Source: Sceloporus undulatus (taxonomy: Eukaryota > Chordata > Lepidosauria > Squamata > Phrynosomatidae). From it: a stretch of DNA of 64,000 nt. The notes under the pieces are model-generated. The model made no database searches and was not told where the DNA came from. It saw only the letters and a program-made list of their open reading frames with translations. The position numbers and the translations under genes are program-made. Location of the stretch: positions 108,889,129 to 108,953,128 of the forward strand of contig NC_056527.1 in assembly GCF_019175285.1 (NCBI RefSeq). Direction: 5' to 3'. This document shows, piece after piece, positions 12,464-22,449 of the stretch (position 1 is the stretch's first letter; every line of letters begins with the position of its first letter).

Positions 12464-13078
12464 GATGGCCTTATGGAAAACAAAATAAAACAAAACTCCT
12501 CAAAGGAACATAGATAGCCCTTTAGACACCAAAAAGCCCTACAGCTTTCTGGAAAGAGCTTGGCTGTTCTTATACAGTCAGCTCAACCATCTTCTTCAGC
12601 AGAATGCTGGTTCCTCCACTGATAAGCTTCTTATCTCCACCAAGCACAGCTCAAGTCAAAGTTTGTAAACAAGCAGCTACTGATGCCATCTTTACAGTAC
12701 AGACAGACATATGGGATAATGGTGTTTACACACATTTCTTGTTGATCTGCATAAATGCAAACCTACTGCAATGTAACTGAGAAGGTGAAGTAATCCTATA
12801 ATGAAAGAGCCATACAGAAATACATTGTGCATTCTGCTGCAACAGCTTAACTGAAAACATCTGCATGATGAAGTGCTTCATTTCATAACAAGAAACACAG
12901 AAATTCAATTTTTGTATGTTTATAAAATGCACCCTACTTTTAAGAGTAGTATTTTCACATACTTTGGACATTTCTTTTGAGCTAGTAAAGGGAACAGGGA
13001 AAAAATGGAAACCACTATTTCTAAACAGAGTTTTATTTTCATCTTATATAACACTCTGTTGCTTTTGGTAACAATTCA

Positions 13079-13294
13079 GGTACATCTATGCTTTAGAAAT
13101 GATATAGGTTGAAACCACTTTAAGTGCTGTAGCTCTTTCCCATGGAATCCTGGGATTTGTAGTGTTAAAGGGTTCTTAACCTACTCTTGAGTTGGTGCCT
13201 CACAAAACTACAAATCCCAGGATTCTGTAGGATGGAGTCAACGCAGTTAAGATGATGTCAAACTGCATTATCTCTACAGCACAGATGCACCTGG
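13079..13294. mobile_element. Foldback (inverted-repeat) element, cluster copy 1
   Basis: The left arm reads 'ggaatcctgggatttgtagt' and the right arm 'aaactacaaatcccaggatt', near mirror images around a short spacer. The outer ends 'ggtacatctatgc' and 'agatgcacctggg' are also inverted. The arms keep the widespread vertebrate inverted-repeat theme 'ctacaactcccaggattc'. Non-coding, presumably a hAT-type derivative. It lies in the 5' intron of CD2BP2. Confidence 0.75.
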
Positions 13295-13310
13295 GCTGTT
13301 ATCTGAGACG

Positions 13311-13520
13311 GAAGGTGCATCTACACTGTGGAATCATAATGAACCGTGACATCACTTTAGCTGCCATGGCTCCATCCTACAGAATCCTGGGAGTTGTAGT
13401 TTTGTAAGGTGCCAGTCTTTGACAGAGAAGGCTAAAGACCTCATAAAACTACAAATCCCAGGATTCCATAGGCTGGAGCTGCAGCATTTCAAGTGGTGTC
13501 AAGCTGCATTATTTGTATCT
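13311..13520. mobile_element. Foldback element, cluster copy 2
   Basis: Same subfamily as copy 1. The left end is 'ggtgcatctacactgtggaa'; the arms are 'cagaatcctgggagttgtag' and 'aaactacaaatcccaggatt'. The right outer end is worn away after 'tcaagctgcattatttg'. Confidence 0.75.
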
Positions 13521-13603
13521 CAATTAATGCTTGCAAATGAATTCCACAAAAAAACTACCAGGTACTTTTTAAAACCATCTCACATTAACCAACTAACCAA
13601 GGC

Positions 13604-13628
13604 TGTTGTTGTTGTTGTTGTTGTTGTT
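13604..13628. repeat. (GTT)n microsatellite
   Basis: About eight GTT units between two foldback copies in the CD2BP2 5' intron. Confidence 0.9.
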
Positions 13629-13629
13629 G

Positions 13630-13767
13630 AAACTGTGACATTTAGCCTTCTCCGTCAGAGCGCTCTGGTGCCACAACAAACTACAATTCCCAGGATTCCC
13701 TAGCACTGAGCCAGGGCAGGTAAAGCAGCCTCAAACTAGATTATACCTGCAGTGTATTTTGGACCTT
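13630..13767. mobile_element. Foldback element, cluster copy 3 (one end missing)
   Basis: Shares 'acatttagccttctc' and 'ctggtgccacaacaaactac' with copy 4 to its right, and ends 'tgcagtgtattttggacc', which is the complementary end of the family. The left end is lost at the GTT repeat. Confidence 0.7.
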
Positions 13768-13795
13768 AATAGAGTATTGCATTAAAACCATCTCA

Positions 13796-13990
13796 GGATC
13801 AAAACACACTGCAGCAATAATCCAGTTTGAGACCACTTTGACTGCCTTGGCTCAGTGCTAGGGAATCCTGGGAACATTTAGCCTTCTCTGTTGGAGAGCT
13901 CTGGTGCCACAACAAACTACAATTCCCAGGATTCCCAGGTCAGTTAAAATGGTCTCAAACTAGATTATTTCAGCAGTGAGATTTGGACCA
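13796..13990. mobile_element. Foldback element, cluster copy 4
   Basis: Complete palindromic layout: 'aaacacactgcagcaataat' and 'ccagtttgagaccactttga' on the left mirror 'tcaaactagattatttcagc' and 'agtgagatttggacc' on the right. It is the second subfamily and is nearly identical in arrangement to the copy at 44304-44519. Confidence 0.8.
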
Positions 13991-13995
13991 TAGAA

Positions 13996-14291
13996 TATAC
14001 ACACACTCTTCACATATACCATGTATGTATATGTATATATATATATATACACACACACACAGACACACACACTATATATGTGTGTGTGTAGATATATATC
14101 ATAGAGTATATGTGTGTGTGTGTATACATACTCTATATATATATATATGTATATATATAGAAAGAGAGAGAGAGTGTGTGTGTATGGTGTATATACACAC
14201 ACACACACACACATATATATACTGTATGATATATATCTATATACACACACTATATATGTGTGTGTGTGTGTGTAGATATATATATATCATA
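13996..14291. repeat. Composite TA / CA / TG microsatellite block
   Basis: Nearly 300 bp of alternating purine-pyrimidine tracts: several TA runs, CA runs and TG runs in alternating order, plus a short AGAG run near 14160. The TG and CA tracts are mutual complements, so the block can fold as well as adopt Z-form. The long open frames on both strands here come only from low-complexity repeats and encode nothing recognisable. Confidence 0.95.
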
Positions 14292-14602
14292 GAGTACACC
14301 CAACAGAGCATATACGATCGGGAGGATTAAGGGAAAATCATTTCCTATCATTTGTAAAAAGAAATAAAGAAAACCTTTTGTGAAGGTTATCTTTTGTGAA
14401 TGTTGTGTTGTTTTTATGCCAAGGTCTGTGCAATCAAGTTAAGAATAAAGCACGATGCGAAGGCACTGCAACGTGACAGCCCTCATTCCATCCGCTCAGA
14501 CAAGGCCACCTCCTTGCGTTGTTGTTGTTGCTTCTCCTCCTCTGAGGGAACCGCAACACAAACACAACGCCGCCCCTCCGCCGCCTGCTCCCCGCGACTC
14601 AC

Positions 14603-14760
14603 CTGAGAGACTTCTGCAGCAGGAGAGACCCAACTCCAGCACTCTCTCACAGCCCGGAGGGAATCAACATCCGGGTCCCAGCCGCCATAGGAAGGCCTTT
14701 TCCCTCCCCGGGCGCCCTGGAAGTGACGTCACTCCTGGCAGGCCATGGCTTCACTCGCAC
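14603..14760 (-). promoter_or_regulatory. CD2BP2: CD2BP2 promoter and untranslated first exon (CpG-rich, CRE and YY1 sites)
   Basis: On the minus strand 'gtctctcag' is followed by GTGAG at 14602-14598, a good donor. It would join to the acceptor just before the CD2BP2 ATG exon (12470/12469), making an untranslated first exon of roughly 14603-14690. A YY1-type motif lies at 14681-14688 (gccgccat on plus, ATGGCGGC on minus), the usual position just at or after a start site. A perfect palindromic CRE, TGACGTCA, is at 14724-14731. The region is CpG-rich in an AT-rich neighbourhood. It may also fire rightward towards the PHETA-like gene; that is inference. Confidence 0.7.
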
Positions 14761-16020
14761 TAAGCGCCACAGAGGGAGGAAGTGGGGCAGAGCTTAAAGG
14801 CGCAGGCCGCCCTTGAAGCCTCTGGCCTTCTCTGGCCCTCCTTTCTTGAGGAAACCTCCCACTGAGGGGCGAAATGGGCCCATTTTTAGTTAGTATTTAT
14901 TTTTACCACACACAAAACTGGAAATGGCACCAGTCAAAGCAACCACAAAATGTAATTTTCAAATATACATATTCACAATAAAAGTGCCCCCCCCAAACTG
15001 TGCCCTTTGAGAGATTTTGGACTTCAGCTCCCAGAAGCCTCAGCCATGATGGGCAATAAGTCTGGGATTCTGGGAGCTGTTTGGGGACCACTGATATATT
15101 ATAGCAACAGTCTCCTACAATTCATTCCTATCTCTTACGGTGCCTTATCAATATGTATTTTTATTTCTCAGGCTGGGCTTTTCCACTGTCATGATTAGTA
15201 CTCCACTGTCATTGCTAGTTATGCTCCCCAAACTGTGCTTTTTAATGGATTTTATACTTCAGCTCCCAGAATCCCAGAGTATTGGCCAACATGGCAGAGG
15301 CTTCTGGGAGCTGAAAATAGGACAAGAGACACCTCTCCCTTCTACAGTTACAGAAAACTCTTCCTCAGTTAGGCTGGGGATGATTAAACATGACAGGAGG
15401 CAGTGCCAATGTCAAAGCAAAAGAAGATGTGTGGGCAGGTGGCACATCCTGGTTGTAGGTATGGAGGCAGGTGCAAATCCATACCCTCCAACTGTGCCAG
15501 TTTGGCAGGGACAGTCCCGGTCAACCAGCTGCATTTAAAAAGGCTCTCTTTCTCTCTCCTCCTCCCACTTTCTTCATTACTTCAGTTCTCACTTACTTTG
15601 GTTGCTGTAAACTGAGTTTAAATTGAAAAGGTAGTTTACACTCAGTCTTCTCATCCTTGGCCAGTCATTATCTTTAACTACTGTGAGGAATAAATGAAGT
15701 GGAGGAAGAAACATGTACCTCACTTTGAGCTCCACAGATAGAAAGTAGAATAGAAGTACAAGAATAAATATAGCTGCATTTTAAAATAGGGAAGCCATCT
15801 GTTTTGCTCATATTAGCTATTTGGAACCGAAGATACTGGACTTAATTATGGTCTCTGTATTTTAAAACAGCCTTATTTATCATTGCACTTCTATCCAATT
15901 TCATTTATGGAGCTCAAATTGAGGTACTGTGCCTGTTTCTTTCCACAAGCCTCACACAAATCTAAGATAGAAAACATACAGGGGTAGCTGTGTTGGCCAT
16001 TTACATAACAAATCCAAACA

Positions 16021-16130
16021 AAAATCCATCAGTGATACCTTTGTTGGTGAACCGAAATGCACAACACTTCCTTGCAACAAGTATATTGTGCATTTCAGTT
16101 GGCCAATAAAGGTATCACTGATGGATTCCT
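16021..16130. repeat. Foldback repeat with 50-bp arms
   Basis: The left arm 'aatccatcagtgatacctttg' (from about 16023) mirrors the right arm 'aaaggtatcactgatggatt', continuing inward through 'gaaatgcacaa' and 'ttgtgcatttc'. It is probably the end of an interspersed repeat family containing 'gttggccaataaaggtatca'. I cannot name the family. Confidence 0.6.
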
Positions 16131-16712
16131 GTTAAATATAATGCATGGTCCTAGGTCGACCAGCAAGCCTTATGGCTGTGTGGGGATTTGAATTCGGATC
16201 TTCCCAGTACTAGCCTGATACTGAACCCATACTAGCCTTGGAGCTTTATTACACCAATCTAAACTTCACAGAATTGTGTGCAAACATTTGAGTTCTCCAG
16301 AATTATTCATCCAGGGTGAGAGCTATTGTGGTTCAAGTTGAAACTCTATTTACTCATATTCTAAAGACCAAGTGAGGGAGAAGCTTACAATCTGAAGACA
16401 TTAAAATCTCACAAAGTTGGCGTGGAGGGGTGCTGCAACATCTCCCCAGGGAATGCCATCCCCGAAATGTCCCTGCCCATGTCAACCACCCATCTGTTTT
16501 TCTGTGACAAGAATCCAGAGAATATATGATGCACCAAATTCAAACAAATTGGTCTTTTTTTAGAGTCCAGCAATAATCTGGATTCAATTTCTTCTGGTTC
16601 CCACAATGACTTGTTCTTCTTGAAATGCCTCTCTTTAGGACCAGAAAGAACTACCACTTGCAGTTTAAGTTTCAGTACTTAATTAAGGGTTTTTTACTTC
16701 CTTTTTTTCTAG

Positions 16713-16859
16713 CTCTGCCTGTTCTTCCTGCTTTTGGAGAGGAACCATGAAAGAACAAGGCAAAAAAACATGATCACACTGGATGATCACATTTACCTCC
16801 ACCCGTCCTGGAAGACAGGATCAAGTGACTTTTCAAACTACCTGGATGGGAAAAGGCAG
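16713..16859 (+). other. Probable upstream exon of the PHETA-like gene
   Basis: A strong acceptor (pyrimidine tract ending tttttttctag) precedes 16713, and the donor CAG|GTGAGT follows 16859. Joined to the acceptor at 18448-18449 (ctatttcag), the frame that contains ATG 16770-16772 runs open through the junction into 18450 and on to the main start at 18462 without a stop. The exon is therefore either 5' UTR or encodes about 30 extra N-terminal residues (starting MITLDDHIYL) plus four from the junction. Known PHETA proteins start at the position matching 18462, so UTR is the safer reading. An alternative donor follows at about 16972. Confidence 0.5.
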
Positions 16860-18018
16860 GTGAGTTCAAGCTCCGCCTCTTCACCTGGGAAATTGTTCTG
16901 GAGCAATGGGGAAGCAAGAGTGACCTGAAGGAAATTCTTAAGTGGAAAACCTGATACGCTTGGCTCTTGAAGGTAAGGGGCATTCCTTGTCTCAAATGTC
17001 CTTAAGATTGTCTGTGCTTCTGCTGTTGTTAACTCACTTCAACAGTGTTCCCAAAATACTCACTCTTACTCAACCAGCAACTTCCAGAAAGGAAATCCTT
17101 CCTCTTATTTCTTTCTCTCAATCTGTGTGTGTGAATTTTTCCATGTTTTAATTTTCCAAGACTCTTACACCCATCATCCATGTGTTTTTCTTGATTCATC
17201 ACCCCTAATTCCCATATTCAAAACTCTTCCCTTATTCAAAACTCTTCCTTTTGAATAAACTTCCAACGTTTATTCATATTTATCTGTTTAAGACTCTTGC
17301 CCTTTCATGCCTGTATGTCAGTTTGTTCATTCCTTATCTTTAGTAATTTCCATTTTTGTTCTTATATTGTTCCAGTATTTTTGTCTATTATTTGTTTTTA
17401 AAAATCCAATTTCCAAGTGGATGATCCCCTCTCTACTATAGCTATTGATCTTCTGCTACTTTCCACCCTTACATATTAGTTTTGATCTCATTTCATTTTC
17501 ACTGTTGTTTCCATTTCTCTCACCTCTGTCCTATTTTTCTTTCATCATGCCACTACCCTGCTTTCTCTTTTTGCAATATTTCATGTATCTGTACTAATTT
17601 GTACTTCCTCCATTGATTCATCTTCCTCTTTACAATTCTAGTCCATAGTATGGTTGCCAGTTCATGATCATCCCAGGCCCTGAAGTTCCCAGACCAAAGC
17701 CTGAGACCTAGGGATGGACCCTAGTAATGCCATTAAGCAGTATGCATGAAATACCTACTGCAGCTGCTCACACCTTGTCATTCGAACACACACAGAGAGA
17801 ATACATTTTCAAGTTTGGAACTGAAAAATCTTAGCTAAAAGAGCTGTTCCCAGATCAAGGTGAAATGAAGAGACTATTCCTTCTCATTTACTTAGGGAGA
17901 TATTCTCCTCGCCTACTTGGAGATTTCCAAGTTACTCTACCCTCAGCAGTCCTGCCCAGGTCCTACAGACTCATGGTCATTGGTCACATCTTCCCTGATT
18001 GAATCTATCCATCTGGAG

Positions 18019-18154
18019 CAGTGATTCCCAAGCTTTGGTCCTCCAGGTGTTTTGGACTTCAACTTATAGAAGCCCCAGTCACTGTGATCAAAAGCCAAGA
18101 ATCATGGGAATTGAAGCCTAGAACACCTGGAGGACCAAAGTTTGGGAACCACTG
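18019..18154. mobile_element. Foldback hAT-like miniature element (CAGTG ends)
   Basis: Near-perfect inverted arms: 'cagtgattcccaagctttgg' and 'ccaaagtttgggaaccactg', with 'tcctccaggtgttttggact' opposite 'cacctggaggacc'. CAGTG-type ends fit hAT. No convincing 8-bp duplication is left. It lies just upstream of the PHETA-like coding exon; a relative sits at 63719-63854. Confidence 0.75.
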
Positions 18155-18461
18155 ATGTGTGGTCTTCCTCTTGTTCTACCACCCTCCACCTCACCAAGCA
18201 TTGACATAATTTTAACTGAGTTCTGTCTTCCCATTTTATGGCCAAATTACAATAGCTTGTTTAGTCAACCTAGCTTCTAGGGAAAGTTCCTGTTGCTGAC
18301 CCTCCCGTCCAAAAACCTGGAGACGTTCTCTCCCACCTGGAGATGGTCCATGAAATCTGGAGATTTAGTCAGACTCTGGGATCTGGTAACCATAGTCCAT
18401 TGTTGTCTTACATGTTTTCCTCACTCTTGTATCTCATTCCCTATTTCAGGACTCACCCACC

Positions 18462-19100
18462 ATGAAACTCCACGTGTCCACCACCATCCTTTCACCCTTA
18501 GAGCATGGCCCAGACCGACAGGGTATTCTGTACAAGAAGAGCATTCGCAGTGCCTCCTACCAGCCACGTTGGTGTGAACTCCGGGGCAATCTTCTCTTCT
18601 ATTGGGATCGATATGGAGACCATAGTCCCCCTCAGCTTATTATCCTAGAAGGCTGCACCGTGGAACTTCAGGAATCTGCATCTGAGCCATACACCTTTGA
18701 AATTTCCTACCCAAATGGATTACCTGGTAGTCGCTCCTACAAGATGGCAGCTGAGAACCAAGAGACCATGGAAGGCTGGGTGCGAGCTCTTAGTACAGCA
18801 GGATTTGGGTATCTCCGAGCCTTGGTTGCCGAGCTAGAGAGTCAGTTTCAGATGCTGAAGAATCAGGAATGTTCTACATTAGAGAGACACTCAAAATACC
18901 AAATGGACTTTCACCTACGTCCTTCAAAGCTAAAGTTGGAAAAGCAATCCAACAACATGGATTTTACTCAACTCCATCAGAAATTTGGGGAGAATATAAT
19001 GAAGGCGAGACATATCTGGCAGGAAGAGAGGAGAAAAAAGCAGCAGCTAGAACACATTCCAAAAGCTCTGGAGGGTGAGAGCTTGATAGATTTGGGGTAG
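18462..19100 (+). CDS. Sesquipedalian/PHETA-family PH-domain endosomal adaptor (third-paralogue type)
   Basis: 212 aa in one coding exon, like PHETA1 and PHETA2. The PH domain spans about residues 17-115: GILYKK (21-26), YQPRWCELRGNLLFYW (33-48), IILEGCTVEL (60-69, very close to the PHETA core), and ENQETMEGWVRAL with the invariant helix Trp106. The C terminus has DFTQLHQKFGENI (167-179), with F168 and H172 spaced as in the F&H motif of PHETA1/2 (there FARLHECYGQEI). This motif binds the ASH-RhoGAP part of the 5-phosphatases OCRL and INPP5B. By family knowledge it should act as a homodimeric adaptor in endosome-to-Golgi and recycling traffic. Compared with PHETA1 the proline-rich linker is much shorter and the protein ends in a basic, probably helical tail (ARHIWQEERRKKQQ) with a final DLG. 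The ATG follows an acceptor at 18448-18449 by 12 nt. It lies between CD2BP2 and TBC1D10B, where I recall no such gene in human. The family call is firm; orthology within the family is open. Confidence 0.85.
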   Translation: MKLHVSTTILSPLEHGPDRQGILYKKSIRSASYQPRWCELRGNLLFYWDRYGDHSPPQLIILEGCTVELQESASEPYTFEISYPNGLPGSRSYKMAAENQETMEGWVRALSTAGFGYLRALVAELESQFQMLKNQECSTLERHSKYQMDFHLRPSKLKLEKQSNNMDFTQLHQKFGENIMKARHIWQEERRKKQQLEHIPKALEGESLIDLG

Positions 19101-19211
19101 AGCAATCAACAGTTCCAGATGTTAAGTTCTAGGCAAAGCTAAAATTTATATGAAGTCCGAGAAGAGAGGCACACAGAAAGCCAGGCTATGTAAAGCCAAT
19201 ACACATTTTAA

Positions 19212-19232
19212 AATAAATATGTTTTGAATAAA
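19212..19232 (+). terminator. Two poly(A) signals for the PHETA-like gene
   Basis: AATAAA at 19212-19217 and again at 19227-19232, about 115-130 bp after the stop. A TG-rich stretch follows at about 19258-19272, as expected downstream of a cleavage site. Confidence 0.7.
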
Positions 19233-19785
19233 TTTGCATTGTAAAGAAAGCTTGAGATGTGTGTGTGTGCGCGCCTATAGATTTAGCTGAGAAATATCAT
19301 TTCTGGCAATGGAAAATTTAGGCGAGTGCATGATTTAAATCACTACTCAGAAATACTCGATTTAATCATGTAATTCCCCCTCACTCTTCCTTGCTAGAAG
19401 CTCAATACATATTTTACACAACTCACAGTTACGAGACTCATTCTTGCTCTTATAATATTAATATTTGCAACCAGATGTTTTTAGAATAACAACCTTTTGG
19501 GTTATAGTGGGCTGTCCATTTACTGGGGTTAAGGACACAACTCCTGTGAAAGTGGCAAAACTGCAAATAAAACCCACTATTGTTTATAGGAGAGTGCCCA
19601 AGGCCTGCTGTGACTTCATCCCACTTTGGCCGGTCACAGCCTCTGCTTCTGCACTGCAGCAGAATGTCAGTTGAGATTTCTGGGAACCATGCTAAGTGCA
19701 GCTTCTGCAAGGTGAAATCCAGTAACTTGATGGGGCCCCTCAGTTTGAAATCACTGTGTTTGTAGTCAGCATCCAGACACAGCAA

Positions 19786-20651
19786 CACAGCAAATGAGGG
19801 AAAACAGACTCAGTTTGAATCCAGAGAAAACGGAAGTACTGGTGATAGGTTCTCCTGGTCCGGGGAAGGAAATTGTTCCACCTGTCCTGAATGGGGTCAC
19901 GCTCCCTGTGAAGGACTCTGTTCGCAGCCTGGGGGTGCTCCTGGACTCGTCGCTCCACCTCACATCTCAGGTGGATGCGACGGTCAGGAGCACCTGTTTT
20001 CAGCTTCGGCTGATACGCCAGCTGCGTCCCTACCTGGGCTGGGCTGACCTTGAAACCGTGGTACATGCTCTGGTAACCTCTCGCTTGGACTTCTGTAACG
20101 CGCTCTACATGGGGCAACCCTTGTACCAAACTCGGAAGCTACAACTGGTGCAGAACATGGCTGCTAGACTAGTCACTGGATGTTCCAGGGCCAGTCATAT
20201 AACACCTGTATTGAAAGACCTCCATTTGCTGCCCATTCGCTTCCGAGCGCAATACAAGGTGTTGGTTATTACCTATAAAGCCCTAAATGGCTTGGGCCCA
20301 GGGTTCTTGGAGGACTGCCTCTCCCCGTACAATCCGCCCCGCACTCTCAGATCGGGTGGGAAACATATTTTGTCTATTCCAAGTGCAACACAGAGGGCAT
20401 TTTCAATCTCAGCCCCCAGATTATGGAATACCCTGCCCGACAAGCTCCGCACAGCCTCATCCCTTGATGGATTTAAGAGGATGCTAAAAACTTTCCTTTT
20501 CCATCAAGCTTTCCCCCCATGAGTTGATGTTTTATTATCTGTTTTTAGATTGCTATTTGATGTTTTAACACTGTTTTTTGCTGTTTTTATACTGTTTTTT
20601 AACGTATACACCGCTATGATCTTGAAAAAGGAATAGCGGTATATAAGAATA

Positions 20652-20719
<68 letters not shown>
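19786..20719 (+). mobile_element. L2-clade LINE, 5'-truncated, with a 242-aa open reverse-transcriptase C-terminal frame
   Basis: The frame 19794-20522 is the C-terminal part of an L2/CR1-group ORF2: LSLNPEKTEVLVIG, SRLDFCNALYMG, LQLVQNMAARLVTG, HITPVLKDLHLLPIRFR, YKALNGLGPG and AFSISAPRLWNTLP are the usual blocks in order. The catalytic YxDD region and the endonuclease are absent, so the copy is 5'-truncated. The 3' UTR ends 'gcggtatataagaataaagt' and runs into an (ATT)n tract of about 20 units, the typical L2-type tail. No stop interrupts these 242 codons, so the insertion is fairly young. I found no flanking duplication. Confidence 0.85.
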
Positions 20720-20720
<1 letters not shown>

Positions 20721-20847
20721 AGAGAGGCAGGCTGTCTCCATCATCACCAAAAGGTCTCAGTAGGGCCAAAATAAAAAGAAGTACTCTCCCTTTTTTAAAT
20801 AATTGCTTCTCTTTTCTTCAGGTGTTTCCAGACTGCATTGCCTTATA

Positions 20848-21031
20848 CAGTTAGCTCTCCATATCCACAGATTCAACTATCCATGGCTTGAAAATAATGC
20901 CCCCCCCCCCAAAAAAAATCCCCCAAACAAACCTTGGTTTTGCCATTCTATATAAGGGATATATGAGTTTGAGCTGCCACAGATTCTGGTATCCACAGAC
21001 TCAAACCCGAGTAGATACCAAAAACCCACTG
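20848..21031. mobile_element. Miniature Tigger-like element, copy 3, with TA duplication
   Basis: CAGTTAGCTCTCCATATCC at the left mirrors the right end GATACCAAAAACCCACTG. 'ta' flanks both sides. It is more diverged than the copies at 1791 and 44979. Non-coding. Confidence 0.7.
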
Positions 21032-22449
21032 TATCCTATCTCTATCATACCAGCTAGGAGCATGTTGTTGGCATCCAATAATACTGAATACCTGGTGAGC
21101 AGTATTGAATTGCAGCTCTCCAGATCGTTCTTTGACCAGATGTTCAACTCCCAGTACTCCTAACCATTGGCAGAGTTGATGGGAGTTGTAGTCTAGCATC
21201 TGGAAGGCTTTAATTGTATATCTGTGGATTAAAGGTTAAGAACATGTTATGTCACATTCAGCAGTACTGTGGCTGCTCAACAGAAGACTGGCCAAAGCCA
21301 AATAAAACAAACACACATTTTTTCATCCACTGACATAGAAACCAACAAGAGCAAGACAGCGGGTGGGTGGGTGGATATGAGAAAAGTTCAGATCCACATT
21401 TTAAGACAACACTCACAGGATCACCATGAGCCAGGCTTTCCCTCACATAATAAAATAATGCTTAGTGTATGGTCCATAATCTCCTTGGAGCAAAGAAACC
21501 ATATGTGTGACAAAACAAATAAAAATGAACCGATATGCCAGCTCAAATGGAACACTCTAACAGCTCTCTCTTAACAAATGACGTTTTATAGCAGCCATCC
21601 CCAACCTAGTGCTTGCCAAATGTGGTAGCCCAATGCAACTGGAGGACATCAGGTCGGGGAAAGTTTGTTCATAAGCTTACCCAAATCTGTGGACAAAGAT
21701 GCCCTCAGCCATATCACACACTGTTGACAAGCCTCTTCCATTTCTCCCTCCATTGGCCTGAGCACTGTGACAGCCCAATTAAAACATCCTCAGTTAATAA
21801 AGACAGTTGACAAACTTCATTTTGTTTTGTTAACATTTTTAAACAAAGCAACGGGGAAAGGGAATCCAATGAGAATGAGGCACAAACGACAAAAAAGAAA
21901 GAAAGAAATTATTAACAAGTAGGACAGCAAGAATATATCAGCTGTAAACTTCTAATTTTTCTGCTCTTCCTGATTAGGAGTGGTTATAAAAAAAAACTTT
22001 AAAAAAGGCAAGGGGAAAAATGAATTCCTAATTTCCAGTGTCTGTCCCATTAAATAAAAGCACAAAAAATCCCAAGTATCTGTATACATAATTACAATAC
22101 TGAAACATATATATAATATATGTGTTATAGAGGAAAGTTATGTACAGAGATGAAGATGGGCTAATTGATCTTTTTTGGCTGGACTGTGGACGGGACTGTG
22201 GACTTGAGAAAAAGCTGCCGTTTGGGGCAGGTGCATTGTGGGAAGTCAGATTCTGAAAACAACTTCATGATTTTCAAACCATTCACAACAGCAGAAAATG
22301 TGGCCTAAGAAGGAGAAACTGAGCCTGCAAAAGGTGAAAGCTGAAGAGCAAAGAGGAAAAGTTATGAATATAGGCTAGTCCAGATCTGTAGCCCTAGCCC
22401 AACTTCATCTCCAAGAGTTCAGTCTTCCATTTGTCAGCTTTCCAAGACC
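21032..22449. other. Gap between the PHETA-like gene and the TBC1D10B 3' UTR
   Basis: Worn inverted-repeat debris is visible near 21100-21210 ('gggagttgtagtctagcatc') and 21595-21660. Otherwise the stretch is AT-rich and unique-looking, with no conserved exon in either strand. Confidence 0.5.

Noticed and set aside
13960-14330. Overlapping open frames of about 100 codons on both strands
   Set aside because: Made entirely of TA/CA/TG microsatellite (Tyr/Ile/Cys/Val/His repeats).
17160-17650. Pyrimidine-rich stretch as a possible gene or regulatory RNA
   Set aside because: Only biased T/C composition, with no conserved frame or structure that I can see.
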